Of a stretch of 64,000 nt of DNA, positions 1 through 11,360 are shown piece after piece. The DNA is from Liolophura sinensis (taxonomy: Eukaryota; Mollusca; Polyplacophora; Chitonida; Chitonidae), in contig NC_088305.1 in assembly GCF_032854445.1 (NCBI RefSeq), positions 21,244,955 to 21,308,954 on the forward strand, read 5' to 3'. Positions within the stretch are counted from its first letter, which is position 1. Each line of letters opens with the position of its first letter. A program made the position numbers and the translations under genes. The notes under the pieces were generated by a model that did not search any database, had not been told where the DNA came from, and saw only the letters and a program-made list of their open reading frames with translations.

Positions 1-1512
1 TACGTAATTCACTCCCAGGTATGTGACTTAGTATTCCAGCTGTAAGTACCGATTTGTGTCTGCCTTTACGTAATTCGCTCCCAGGTATGTGACTAAGGGT
101 TCCAGCTGTAAGTACCGATTTGTGTCTGGCTTTACGTAATTCACTCCCAGGTATGTGACTTAGGGTTCCAGCCGTAAGTACCGATTTGTGTCTGGTTTTA
201 CGTAATTCACTCCCAGGTATGTGACTTAGTATTCCAGCTGTAAATACCGATTTGTGTCTGCCTTTACGTAATTCACTCCCAGGTATGTGACTTAGGGTTC
301 CAGCCGTAAGTACCGATTTGTGTCTGCCTTTACGTAATTCGCACCCAGGTATGTGACTTGGGGTTCCAGCCGTAAGTACCGATTTGTGTCCGAGTTCACG
401 TAATTCACTCCCAGGTATGTGACTTAGTATTCCAGCTGTAAGTACCGATTTGTGTCTGCCTTTACGTAATTCGCTCCCAGGTATGTGACTAAGGGTTCCA
501 GCTGTAAGTAGCCATTTGTGTCTGGTTTTACGTAATTCACTCCCAGGTATGTGACTTAGTGTTCCAGCTGTAAGTACCGATTTGTGTCTGCCTTTACGTA
601 ATTCGCTCCCAGGTATGTGACTAAGGGTTCCAGCCGTAAGTGCCGATTTGTGTCTGCCTTTACGTAATTCACTCCCAGGTATGTGGCTTAGGGTTCCAGC
701 CGTAAGTACCGATTTGTGTCTGCCTTTACGTAATTCACTCCCAGGTATGTGACTTAGGGTTCCAGCCGTAAGTACCGATTTGTGTCTGCCTTTACGTAAT
801 TCGCATCCAGGTATGTGACTTGGGGTTCCAGCTGTAAGTACCGATTTGTGTCCGAGTTCACGTAATTCACTCCCAGGTATGTGACTTAGGGTTCCAGCCG
901 TAAGTACCGATTTGTGTCTGCCTTTACGTAATTCACTCCCAGGTATGTGACTTTGTATTCCAGCTGTAAGTACCGATTTGTGTCTGCCTTTACGTAATTC
1001 ACTCCCAGGTATGTGGCTGAGTATTCCAGCTGTAAGTACCGATTTGTGTCTGCCTTTACGTAATTCACTCCCAGGTATGTGACTAAGGGTTCCAGCCGTA
1101 AGTACCGATTTGTGTCTGCCTTTACGTAATTCACTCCCAGGTATGTGACTTAGTATTCCAGCTGTAAGTACCGATTTGTGTCTGCCTTTACGTAATTCAC
1201 TCCAAGGTATGTGACTTTGTATTCCAGCCGTAAGTACCGATTTGTGTCCGAGTTCACGTAATTCACTCCCAGGTATGTGGCTGAGTATTCCAGCTGTAAG
1301 TGCCGATTTGTGTCTGCCTTTACGTAATTCGCTCCCAGGTATGTGACTTAATATTCCAGCTGTAAGTACCGATTTGTGTCTGCCTTTACGTAATTCACTC
1401 TTAGGTATGTGACTTAGGGTTCCAGCCGTAAGTACCGATTTGTGTCCGAGTTCACGTAATTCACTCCCAGGTATGTGGCTGAGTATTTCAGCCGTGAGCA
1501 CTGATCTGTGTA
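1..1512. repeat. 66-bp minisatellite, about 23 copies, cut by the left window edge
   Basis: Head-to-tail copies of a 66-bp unit begin at the first base, so the array continues to the left of the window. Each unit holds the blocks TACGTAATTCACTCCCAGG, TATGTGACTTAG and CCGATTTGTGTC. Variant bases recur with a longer period: a GCAYCC/CTTGGGG variant is seen at 341 and again at 803, and the CCGAGTTCACG junction at 389, 851, 1247 and 1445. These spacings are 462, 396 and 198 bp, which are 7, 6 and 3 units. The last copy (about 1480-1512) is degenerate. Because 66 is a multiple of 3, stop-free frames run through parts of it, but I see no sign that it is a gene. Confidence 0.95.
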
Positions 1513-1770
1513 ACGTCTCATTAAATAGAACCACCCCTTGACACAAACGCAAAAAATCCCGACATGCATGTGTTCTGTTAATTAGTTTACTTTGGTTTGG
1601 GAATTAGGCGTCGAAACACACGTTAGTATACCCGCCGCCAACCATAATGGACGTCTTTCCAAAACAACGTTCAACACAAACCACCAATGAACTAAGAAAG
1701 TATAAAGTAACAAAATGGGATGGATTCATGCAAAGAAAAGCAGTCTCCATTGAAGGCCGTAAGGAGTGTT

Positions 1771-2013
1771 CATTCTATATACGTTCTATAAGAACCTATG
1801 TATATGTTCTATAAGAACCTATATGTACGTTCTATAAGAACCTATATGTACGTTCTATAAGAACCTTTATGTACGTTCTATAAAAACCTATATGTACGTT
1901 CTATAAGAACCTATATGTACGTTCTATAAGAACCTTTATGTACGTTCTATAAGAACCTATATGTACGTTCTATAAGAACCTATATGTACGTTCTATAAGA
2001 ATCTATATACGTT
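1771..2013. repeat. 23-bp tandem array, 10 copies, unit with an internal inverted repeat
   Basis: Ten copies of a 23-bp unit start at 1783, 1806 and so on to 1990. Each contains GTTCTATAAGAAC, whose arms GTTCT and AGAAC are inverted repeats separated by 3 bases, so every unit can form a small cruciform. Copies differ by only a few substitutions (ACCTAT or ACCTTT), which suggests recent expansion. Confidence 0.93.
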
Positions 2014-2982
2014 GCCTATGTTGATCAGCAGTGTCACATATAGTACTGAGTTCCCTCCTTTTGTCCTTTATATGCCTGTAAGCAAATAATGAATGGCACC
2101 AGTGTCTTTTAGTTCTTGCACCTTCAAGACAATGTTAAGAGAAAAATAAATAAAAACAGTTCTGTAAACATAGGTTAAAATTTTAGGAAATTTCAATGTA
2201 TCATTACTGCATAACGGCTCAATTTTAATATGCATCTTCATTCATTTCGAACTGATGAGTATGAAGAAAACAACGAATACTAATTTCAACAAATGCATAT
2301 CAAGTATCCAGAACAAAGCTGTAATCTTGTTCTGAAAACAAGCGGAAATTACAGCATTAATCTGATTGGACGAAAGAGATATCACATGATTCTGATCTGA
2401 GCACAGCTAACTGCAGGTCAGTCTGCACGCATGTATGGTTAAAAGAGCGCCCTCTGTGGTCAGTACTGACGTGTGCATGCGGAGGAATATTCAATCAGTT
2501 TTCACAATCAGAACTTAGGCAGTTCTCTCTTTGAAAAGTAATTAACTTTGCGAATTAATAAGATCACGCATGCACGCGCAGTAGTTCAGAGACTTGGGAA
2601 CGTCTTCAAGACCGATAATAAAAAATATATAGTTCCAACTTGGTGTGAGGACAGTGAGATTAATCTCGCCCGATCAGCACGCATGTGGGGCGTAAAAGGA
2701 ATAGATAGAAGTTGCTATTTCTTATCTCTATTTATAGGCGCTTGTGGGCTGCTGTGAGTTCGTTTAACCTTTAGGCTGAACACCAAATATTTTCATTTCA
2801 TTTCAAAGGAGGCGAAAGATAAGGAGGAGATTTGGTCCATGGATGATTCAACAAATTGATCGAAAAAAATCTCCTGCATTTATTATTTTTACGCCGTACT
2901 CAAGAATCGAAATATATAACATATATGAGTGTACATGTAATTGTAATATGTAATGTCGGTTTTAAATATCCATTTGTTGTCT
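2014..2982. other. Upstream unique sequence, no gene seen
   Basis: AT-rich single-copy-looking DNA. The longest open frames are short and lack any recognisable motif. At 2446-2460 the minus strand reads as a CTCF-like core (CAGAGGGCGCT within the site). I see nothing else to call. Confidence 0.5.
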
Positions 2983-3096
2983 ATTTGATTATTTATTTAT
3001 TTATTTAGTGTTTTATGCCGTACTCAAGGATATTTCTCATTATCGACGGCGGCCAGTATTATGATGGGAGGAAACCGGACAGAGCCCGGAGGAAGC
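2983..3096 (-). mobile_element. SINE family A, 3' fragment
   Basis: Reading the minus strand, this carries the 3' half of the window's commonest SINE. The + strand shows the TTTATTTATTTATT tail, then GTGTTTTATGCCGTACTCAA and the GACGGCGGCCAG and GGAGGAAACCGG blocks. The tRNA-like head and upstream body are missing. Sequence is degraded compared with the copy at 63004-63276. Confidence 0.85.
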
Positions 3097-3169
3097 TTTG
3101 TTTATTAAATTCTCGGTAACCATGATATAGACCAATTAAATAGCATCGGGTTGTGTATTCTTTCTAAGT

Positions 3170-3527
3170 TGTGCAGTGAAAGAGATCCCGGGATCAAACC
3201 TGAGTCGGGTAATACCAGAGACTAAAAATGGTACTACTTCTGCTGTCTCGCTTGGCGATCAGCACTGAGAGATTAGAGCAAGGAAACATGACTTGTTGTC
3301 CCGGTATCAGTATAATGTGATTGTGAATGTGGCGTCATGCCTGATGTCTTCCGCATGTTACTTCAGTGGCGGCAGCACTTTGGCGGCATAGACTTGCGCT
3401 GCGACTCGCCCTGCCACAAGAAGACACTGGATATGTACACACACCAAATGAATCCTCGTCGTCATATGACTGAAAAATTGTTTAGTACGACGTTAATCTC
3501 CCAAACATACACACATGTATGCTTGGG
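3170..3527 (+). mobile_element. SINE family B, near complete
   Basis: This matches the copy at 30438-30775 in several blocks: a tRNA B-box-like GGGATCAAACC near 3190, TCGCTTGGCGATCAGCA near 3246, CCGGTATCAGTATAAT near 3301, a CCTGCCACAAGAAG block near 3410, and the 3' end CGTCATATGACTGAAAAATT to ACGTTAATC. Its 3' end resembles the 3' end of family A, although the bodies differ. Open frames across it are incidental. Confidence 0.75.
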
Positions 3528-4210
3528 TGAACAACATTGGAGTGACCTGTCAGAACAACTCGCACGACAATGACCCAGTTTACGACTTGCGACTACCCGA
3601 TGATTGACAGTCACAGCAATTACGATTTCGTTCTGTCGGAGACTCGCCGTTCCCACGAAGGGCCATAACACTGCCTTACTACCGTGTCCTTGATTTAAAT
3701 AAGGTATTAATGGTACCAATACCTTTTGATCATTTAATCATTTTTTTTTTGGTTCTGCTGAAACTTAGTTATACGGAAATGGAGATGTAAATTGAAGGGA
3801 AAACACTTGCCTTATGTGAACTGCTAGATAGTCACTTTCGATTTAGTTTGCTAAGGTGTGCAATTTAACATTTAGGGTGTGCATTTTTCCCTGTGTCGTT
3901 GTTAGCGACTGAATCATTTCAACTTTTTTGGAAATGAAGGCAAGGAAAGTTATTGTCGACGCCGGCATGTGAGTGTTTGACTCAGAAGGTATATAGAAAA
4001 AATATCCAACGCTTGCATTGTTCAACGTTGTTCAAAAGTGCTAAAGAAGCCAGGCTTAAATGCTAAAGACCAGTCTTGGGCTAATACAAATCTAATGACG
4101 CTTTAATCCAGACTAAAGTTAATACAGGGCTTAACTGCTTATACACCTTTGCACAAATTGGACCCTTCTCTTAAATACGTACATAAATACTGATAAACCA
4201 TTAAGGCTCA
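3528..4210. other. Upstream unique sequence, nothing identified
   Basis: AT-rich DNA with a short T run near 3740. I see no exon, RNA gene or repeat that I can support. Confidence 0.5.
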
Positions 4211-4370
4211 ATACCTTTCCCGCCGTACGTGGGAAGGTCTGCCAGCAATCTGCGTATGGGCGTGGGTTCCCCCCGGGCTACGCCCGGTTTCCTTCCACCA
4301 TAATGTTGACCGCTATTGTATAAGTGAAGTATTATTGAGTACGGCGTAAAACACCAATCAAATAAATAAA
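4211..4370 (+). mobile_element. SINE family A, head-less copy
   Basis: Contains the body from GTGGGAAGGTCTGCCAGCAA, the GGGCTACGCCCGGTTTCC block, the ATAAGTGAAGTATTATTGAG block and the 3' end GTACGGCGTAAAACACCAAT followed by an AAATAAATAAA tail. The tRNA-like head is absent. Confidence 0.88.
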
Positions 4371-4599
4371 ATTACGACTCAATAAAACAAAGGTTTCCAT
4401 ACAGAGCGTACATGTAGATATTTTAGACAGCCATGTATATTTTAGGCTATGAGAATTCCTTTTTTTTGTAAACAATTATATATGCTTTGACTTGATTACA
4501 TCTTAAAGAATATTGTGATGTACGATTGCTTATGTACTGGAATGCCTATCCACAAGACAAAAAAAAAGTTAAAGTAACCATAGTGGAGTAATGTTCGTT

Positions 4600-4661
4600 G
4601 GATTGTATGGGCAGTCTAACCTCCATTGTCGGATTGTATGGGCAGTCTAACATCCATTGAA
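4600..4661. repeat. 31-bp direct duplication
   Basis: GGATTGTATGGGCAGTCTAA occurs at 4600 and again at 4631 within a 31-bp unit. Two copies only. The rest of 4371-5039 is unremarkable AT-rich sequence. Confidence 0.85.
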
Positions 4662-5039
4662 GGCCACTTGTCTTTCTCAAACATGGTGTTCATATCTGTC
4701 AAACACATGTTCGAAAGTTTGTCAGAAACTTGTCTATGGTTTTACCCAAGCATCTGATAAAGAGCTACGTGACTGTTTGTCAGCTGTCACATTGCCGTCG
4801 CTGCTCTGGTTTTACTCTCTATGCCGTTAGGAATTCCGCTTCTTTATATCTGATACCTGTGTGAGACAACGCAGCGCACAAGATATGCTTAAATGCGTTT
4901 ATAATGGTACAATTAAGGCCTGGCGTTTCACTTTAGCCAGAGCATAGCTTACCTGTCCATTGGTTGTAATTACAGGTGGAGAACTGAGGAGTTGATGAGC
5001 TTGTCCAGCTGCGGGGTTAGGGGACAAAGACTAATTCAT

Positions 5040-5275
5040 GGTGGCAGGTGTGTGCTAGGACACTGTTAATAATTTGTTGATAGATTAATTTCACACGCTT
5101 TAAAACCAAAAGCTTCTCAGAATTGTCCATCAGCGGATACATGGCAGAGCAAGGCCCTAAACATTTGACAACGGTATTTGACACACAAAAGAGAATACGT
5201 CAAAGTAAAAGTGCAATCTGTTTGTCTCCTGTCTTTGCCCTTTTCTTAAGTACTTACGTTTTATTTTTTTAATTG
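5040..5275 (+). repeat. Dispersed repeat X, copy 1
   Basis: Collinear with 16100-16365. Shared blocks in order are GGCAGGTGTGT, a TTTAAAACC-like block, TTGACA/CACACA, and then a 36-base stretch (5198-5233 against 16286-16321) with 34 identical positions by eye, containing CGTCAAAGTAAAAG and TTGTCTCCTGTC. No terminal inverted repeats, tRNA head or coding sequence are visible, so the class is unknown. A 114-codon minus-strand frame overlaps it but looks like chance. Confidence 0.75.
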
Positions 5276-8160
5276 CAGTTCTAGGAAGTTTGTGACACAC
5301 ACTCAATATGCTCCATAAAGCCTGTACCTTCTTATCCACACATTTAACTGCATTCAATTCAGGAAGTCGGAAAATAATACGAAAAAAGTAAAGATTATTC
5401 CAGTTATGTTTCATAAATTTTCTACTGATTTCACATACCATAAAGCACCAAGAAATAATTAGCCAGGACTTGTAAAATATTTTCCACAAAAACAGATGCA
5501 AACATAATTCTTCGCAGAAAAGTAAGTTAGTGTAATGACCTAAACGTTATAGCTGGCTTGATTCGGCGGCTTGATGTTCAAAATAAAAACCTTACATTTG
5601 GAAACGTGAAATAAACGTTCTCAAATGATATGTTGACATTTTATAAGGTAAGAGAATAGGTGGCAAAAACGCTAAACGGAGTTTGTTTTGTCCCGAGGCA
5701 TTCAGAGACAATCTGGCAGTCCAGAAAGACACGTTATACACTGGAGTTGGTCCATGGAATACAGTGACGTTTGCTGTGCATCGCTGGCTCGAAACCCAAA
5801 GTGGCGGAATTTTAGCACTGGAATCTGTGCGGTGCATGCTATGCCCAACGAGTGTAAATCTCAAATAACTAGAATACTGCTACGTAAAAGCCAGGCTAAA
5901 TGACATCTACACCAATCAAATACACTTAATGCATGGCCAAATAACCCCTTGACCACTGTCCATGGGCTGAAATATCACCTCAAAAGAGGCGGAAAAGTCA
6001 GTCAAACAATTAATCAATCACTCATTGCTGCTGCTCATGAATTTAATAATGGTTGTCAGTGTATGTACTAGTCTTTGTATAAGTGACTAAAGAGTACATA
6101 GTTGATATCGTGATGTAGACCCATACATATCGATCCATTCCTTTCCACTCTTCCCGTCAACCGTGTTGTATGCTTTTCTCCGCTGCAGTCATTTCCCTCT
6201 TGGTTTCCATGGCGTGCATTTCTTCTCACCACTAATTAAATCATACTCTCTGATGGATTTGTTTTTAAATTAATAAACCTTCTGATTTCTTGTATTTTTT
6301 CGCTCTCGTAGCAATCAAGGAACTGGAGACGATTTGGCTTAAGTACAAGTTAGGTATATGTATGAGTGCTAATATGATAGTCAGTAATAACAATCGAATC
6401 TGTCTGTAAATTTTCAGGAAGCTGTTATTAGAAAAAGGGGGAAAATGATCTGTACGTCGAGTCCCTTGTGTTTGGTTTGATTCTTTCTCGCTGTGGTAGA
6501 CAGTGTTCAACAATCTGACGAAGTGATTATATGTATACCGCTAACTAAGGTTTTCACTCTAGCGTCTTCGTTTACAGCCTTTCGTATGAGCCATCAAACT
6601 ATGCATTTGAGCACCCCAGATAAGCATTGGCACGCTGCCAAGTTTGTGTCCGATTCACCACATTATGTCAGATCTTGTCAGATAAGATTCTGGAGAGAGA
6701 AAAACTGAATTTAATCAATGGAGCTGGTTTGAACTAGCCATGTCTACGGGTAGTTGAAAAGTTGAGACAGTAGCCATCCACTTTGTACCAACTGTTTGTT
6801 TTTTTTATTACTTTTATTCTATTCCCAGACCCGCTTTCGTTGAACAACTTTCGGCTTCACTTCAATATAAATTTTGTTTAAAAATATATACATTATATAT
6901 ACTGATTACACTGATGTGGACCGGTATGGGTTGACGAAACGTGTCCAATTCTTACAGTTAATTGTTGGTAAAGACTGAGGGAGAAATGGTTCACCCATCA
7001 ACTGCTTTCTTGCATGGGATCTAGCTGACCCATATGGTCTGAAAACGACGAAAAGAAAATTGGGCCAAAGCGATGTCAATAGAAATGGTTTTGATGATGC
7101 CAATGTGCCGGCGGACCCATATTAAACGGTCTGCTCCATCGATTTATTCCTTTATTTTATCGGTGCTTCTTTCACTTTTATGACGCTCGCTGCACGAATG
7201 GTGAGTGAAACAAATCCACTAGATCCTTGAGAAGGGGAGGGAGAAGTACGAGGAAGGGGAAGCTCAAAATGAGCCTAGTGGAATCGGCCCTTCCAACATG
7301 CTCAATATACACGCCTTCCTTCTCCCTCCACCGCTCAAATCAAAAGTTATACATATGAAGGCTTGGCGGCCCCAGACACAAATTATAACAGCGACCCTAT
7401 TCACGCATGGTCCGTCTTCTATTTAGTCGCATTATACGGACGCCAACAGTTTGTTCTACCTGGCACAAAGGTTATACAGATTACAATAACCACGTGTCCT
7501 CAGTCGGTCTGAGATGATGCTGTCGCTGAAACTTTCTTCGGAGGCACAATGAGCGCAAGGGGAAGGGGCCAGAAAGAAAATGAATTCCGTATATTTTGAT
7601 ATCATGAACTATTAAATGATCCCATGTCCCATGATTAAACCAACAGTTACATGTGTGTATCTGCTGAAAAAATTTGGCTAATTTGTTTTTTTGTTTTTTT
7701 TTTTTGTTTTTTTTGTTGTTGTTGTTGTTTGTTTTGTTTTGTTTGTTTTTTGAACAAGAGAGTACTATTACATTGTGCTTTTGTAGCATATTATATCCAG
7801 CTTAGAAAATCAGCAAAGGATCTGCACTTGCTGATTAGCATATGAATTCCCTTTAATCTGACCTTTAAAATACAACATAGAATTGACACAAAGTTTATTT
7901 GATCATTTTATTTCGACAAAACTTCCTTTTAAACATATTTAAACTATTGAAAATAAAAAGTTTTAAAGTCAGAAAGTCTTCGTTAGCGGGAACATTTGTA
8001 TACAATGGTTGTGTTTCGTCAAAACTATAACACAACCAAGTCATCGTTTTTATTCAAGCGCAAGGTCCACTTTCGTAACACTTTACACTGATACAGTCTT
8101 GTCTTAAGAAAATGACGTCACTCACCGGTTTTAAAATAGAGTGAAAATCAACACAGAATA
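5276..8160. other. Upstream unique sequence with a T-rich tract
   Basis: No gene or repeat I can support, apart from a low-complexity T/G tract (TTTG and TTG runs) at about 7680-7760. Overlapping short frames on both strands around 5590-5900 have no motifs. Confidence 0.5.
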
Positions 8161-8300
8161 AGTATTTATTTATTTATTCCATTCATGTGTTGACTTGGTC
8201 TGTTACGCCATGCTAAAGAACAATCCACTAATACGATGAGGGTCATCATGATGGTGGCAAGAAACCGCACCGAGCTAAACAGAGTTCCACAAGTTGCTGA
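8161..8300 (-). mobile_element. SINE family A, degenerate
   Basis: The + strand shows a TATTTATTTATTTATT tail, then blocks aligning loosely to family A: ACGATGAGGGTCATCATGAT for the usual ACGACGGCGGCCAGCATTAT, and GGCAAGAAACCGCACCGAGC for the GGAGGAAACCGGGCAGAGCC block. An old copy. Confidence 0.6.
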
Positions 8301-9551
8301 GAGACGGTAGATCGCCGCCCTAATGAATATTTAACAGCTATGATAGCCGTGAGTTTTGTGAGTGAAGGAAACTGGATTGCTCGGGGTTTGTCATCTGTGA
8401 TGTACAAATACGCATACTTCACTGGCAGAATACAAGTAGCCTCAGGATCACGAAGCGATCTTAGAGCTAAGTCAAAATTTCAATCATTAAATTTGATATG
8501 TTCTTTTCTGCTGTTTTAGCTGAAATTTATTTTACTGACCCAGAATTTACGTAGTTTAAAATTATTTGACACAAGACATGAGGCCCCACCCAGTGACCTG
8601 ATCAACCTCAACATATTACTTGATCACCATCAGTAACTATCACGATAACCGATCTTGAAGCCTCAGACATGATATATGAAACATTAAGGGGCGTGAAAAA
8701 ATATAGCACAACAGAACCGGCGAAAAGTACAGCAATGTGTACCGTGAGTTGTTATCGACGGGTAAATATTATTATTGTCGTTATTAACTGCGGATAGAGT
8801 GGGTGTGTCATGGGGCGCGCCGTACATAGAGCTTCTGCTCGTGCGTGACGCTTCGGAACAATCATGACGTCTCACCCTCTTGGCTCCGGGTAACTGGTCG
8901 CAAGGAACTCGGTCGTTCTTATTCACCTGATAGGCAGTGCATGGTTTGAGTGGACTGAGGACGAACTGTTCGCATGGGTGACTTTGCACTAGATTACCAT
9001 TGCCCTTACATGCTTGTACTGATTTCTGGAATTTCCACCAACAATACTAGGATATGGCTAATCCGCACAAATGCAGGAGATGTTACTATATAGAAGACAT
9101 TCCTAGTATGAATGCAATTATAGGTGGCTTTGAAACCATTCAAAGTGCATCGCGACAAAATCCTTTTTTTTTTCATTATCCAATCATCATCGTCCGTGTA
9201 CCGTGACCGCTCATAATCCATTCCGCACTTCGTGAGCACAAACAGTTTTGTTTGACGACAAAGCGCTCGGTCAGTTTTCAAGTTAATTCGTATAATATTC
9301 TTAACAACCATTCATCACCTTGATCTCGCTCAGCTGACCACTGGTCTCTGCTCCGGGTATCATACGCGAGTTTAATACCAAAGTAGGCCACCCTGGGTCA
9401 TTTAAGCCAACTGAGAGGTTAGACAATGTCGATTTCGAAAATTTTGAAAATTTTTTCCTAATACGGAGTATATAATGTGACCCAACGTATAAAACTACAA
9501 AAAAGCTTATCGGCTTTGCTCTAGGTGATACGATTTTTCCATACATTCTCC
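8301..9551. other. Upstream unique sequence, nothing identified
   Basis: No convincing exon. Minus-strand frames of about 100 codons at 8684-8989 and 9006-9311 lack motifs, and their composition is that of the surrounding non-coding DNA. Confidence 0.5.
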
Positions 9552-9597
9552 CATTCTTGAGTGTGATGTAAAACACCAGTTCATTAAATAAATAAAT
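9552..9597 (+). mobile_element. SINE family A, 3' tail only
   Basis: ATTCTTGAGTGTGATGTAAA, then ACACCAGTTCATTAAATAAA. This corresponds to the last ~45 bases of family A. Confidence 0.65.
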
Positions 9598-10180
9598 TCC
9601 ACAAGGAAACAGTTATTAAAATATGAATGCCAACTTCTCGTAATTGTGCTAAGCGACATTTCTGTCAGTGTATTTACTCTTTGTTTTATTTTATATTTCG
9701 TATGTGAGAGAATTTTAACAAAGCTCTGTTTTTTACCCGTCCTATAGTAAAATGTTTATATGTGATTGAATGGAAAAATACATGAAAACTTGAGTATGTA
9801 TGGCGAAAAACTTAACAGTATTTTACCAATATGTCGATAATGTTAGGCACTAGAGACTACGTTTATATAACATTGCCCATATAAAAGCAATGCTCGTTAT
9901 TTAATTTCGACCAGCGCAAATCTGAGCCTGTTCATTTTATCACAAAATAGTGGGTATTTGTGCAGAGCGTGGGACTTCAGTGTGCCTGCAAATTGACAAG
10001 AAGTTCATACACATCGTCAGCATATCTGATAGTGCACGGGTATTCACTTGGTGTGGGCTTTATCAAACTATAGTCCTCTCTGCTCTTTTGTTGCTCTTAT
10101 TGAAAGGAGGGCACTGATCTGTAGTATGTTGTAGTATATATAGGTATATATAGCACTAAATAAGCATGCGGGCATTGAAA

Positions 10181-11275
10181 ATCCTTTAATCATCCCGTGC
10201 GAAGTGGGCGAAGTCCACTGAATGCTTGCAATCTCATTTTGGGGCGAAAACAAACTCTGACAACGACGGAGCACTCGGAAGATCCGCTGAAGCTCCCGTT
10301 ACGGGCGCGCCAGGCCGATATTCCCCTCACTGCGATATTGACCGTATCTCTCTTGTATAGTCCCGTTGCCCCATCCAAAGCCAGCGAAAGCCCGTGAGCC
10401 CAGTGAAGAGTTGTTAAGCTGTGACGTACAAGTCAATTCAATAAGCCCGTATGCACAAAGCTAAGCGGACAGCTCAGTCCGATTTACATTTTTAATTACA
10501 GCCTCCGCCCACTTTGACCATAAGCGAGCGCAGCCGTTCGACAGGTGCACGTTGATTTGTCGTTGAGTTCGTGACGGAGAGTGGAGCTGCGAGCGGGGTA
10601 GATTTGATCCTGACTGGCTGGGAACCCCTTTCTCCTTCCCCCGTGTACTCTCGTCAGGACGCACCGTACGTGTGCGCTGAAACCCGCCTACGCTTCGAGA
10701 AGTGGATAAAAAAAAGTATCACAAACACCGGTGTCATTTAAGCGACCATCCGACGAGCTTTTACCTTTTCTGGATCTTTCTGCCTGGAGCGTTGTATTCA
10801 GCTAAACCCCCCGTATAGAGAGGACTGGTAGTGGACTTAACTGACCGTACATTCTGAACAAACTCACGAACTGGACTGAGGGAACGGAACATGTTAGCGG
10901 GGGTAAGCCGAGCACATAAATAAGTCCCGTTATTCGCAAACTCACACCAGAAGGAACATCGTCACCAGATCAAAGCAAGCACGCGTACGTCAAAGCAGAA
11001 ATCGACAGTCGAGCGATCCAAAAGACAAACTTGTTAAACCTATCCGTCGCGCAGTACCTAATAACAGGCTGTAACCAAAGCGTTCCTCGTCAGTGACCGT
11101 CCGAATTTGCTGGTGAAAGTGAAGCGCGTTTTCGTATTGTACTCAACTCAGGCATTCCTGTGAAGGGTTCCCATCCGTGACAGCGTTCCCAAGGATCGTT
11201 CCTAGCGCGTTCCAGTTTGCAGAGGAATTGTACAGCATATCACGTAAAGGTGCAGGAGATATATAAACTGAGAAG
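10181..11275 (+). promoter_or_regulatory. Putative promoter and 5' UTR of the secreted-protein gene
   Basis: Compared with the AT-rich flanks this stretch is visibly richer in G+C and CpG, for example around 10197-10330, 10505-10680 and 10970-11220. That is typical of an animal promoter or first exon. A TATA-like GGATAAAAAAAAGTA lies at about 10704. If it is used, transcription would start near 10735 and the 5' UTR would be roughly 540 bases. A second TATATAAA at 11260-11267 is too close to the start codon to be a useful TATA box. The transcription start is not determined by sequence alone. Confidence 0.5.
10891..10923 (+). other. Possible upstream ORF in the 5' UTR (10 codons)
   Basis: ATG at 10891 opens a 10-codon frame closed by TAA at 10921-10923, inside the presumed 5' UTR and about 350 bases before the main start. 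If it lies in the mature mRNA it could lower translation of the main frame. Its context (GGAAC before ATG) is moderate. Unproven. Confidence 0.3.
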
Positions 11276-11360
11276 ATGGGACACATTGGAGCTACCCTGA
11301 GATTATTAGCCTGTATGTTAACACTGGCAGTCTTATTTCAATCAGTTCACACCAGAACAG
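11276..11360 (+). CDS. Exon 1 of a secreted or membrane protein: start codon and signal peptide
   Basis: The exon encodes 28 residues plus the first base of a split codon. The start is supported by A at -3 and G at +4, and by an in-frame TAA at 11264-11266, four codons upstream, so no earlier start is possible in this frame without splicing. The product is a textbook signal peptide: a short polar n-region with an Arg at residue 9, a hydrophobic core from about Leu10 to Phe21 (LLACMLTLAVLF), then the polar end QSVHTRT. Cleavage is likely near residues 24-28. The exon ends ACAG|GTACGT, a strong donor, in phase 1. The next visible coding exon in a compatible phase is 62144-62305. Function is unknown: the signal peptide only says that the product enters the secretory pathway. 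The gene continues beyond the window. Confidence 0.72.

Noticed and set aside
886-1510. TTAGGG-like blocks in the 66-bp array suggesting telomeric repeats
   Set aside because: TTAGGG appears once per unit inside CTTAGGGTTCC and is not tandem, so this is an ordinary minisatellite.
1-1512. CRISPR-like repeat spacing
   Set aside because: Units are contiguous and near identical with no unique spacers, and the genome is eukaryotic.
1771-2013. Heat-shock or steroid-hormone element array
   Set aside because: GTTCT and AGAAC have the reverse orientation or the wrong spacing for the classical elements, so only the inverted repeat itself is reported.
5157-5501. 114-codon minus-strand frame
   Set aside because: It overlaps dispersed repeat X, has AT-rich low-information content and no domain.
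11260-11267. TATA box directly before the start codon
   Set aside because: TATATAAA lies 9 bases before the ATG, so a transcript started from it would begin inside the coding sequence.
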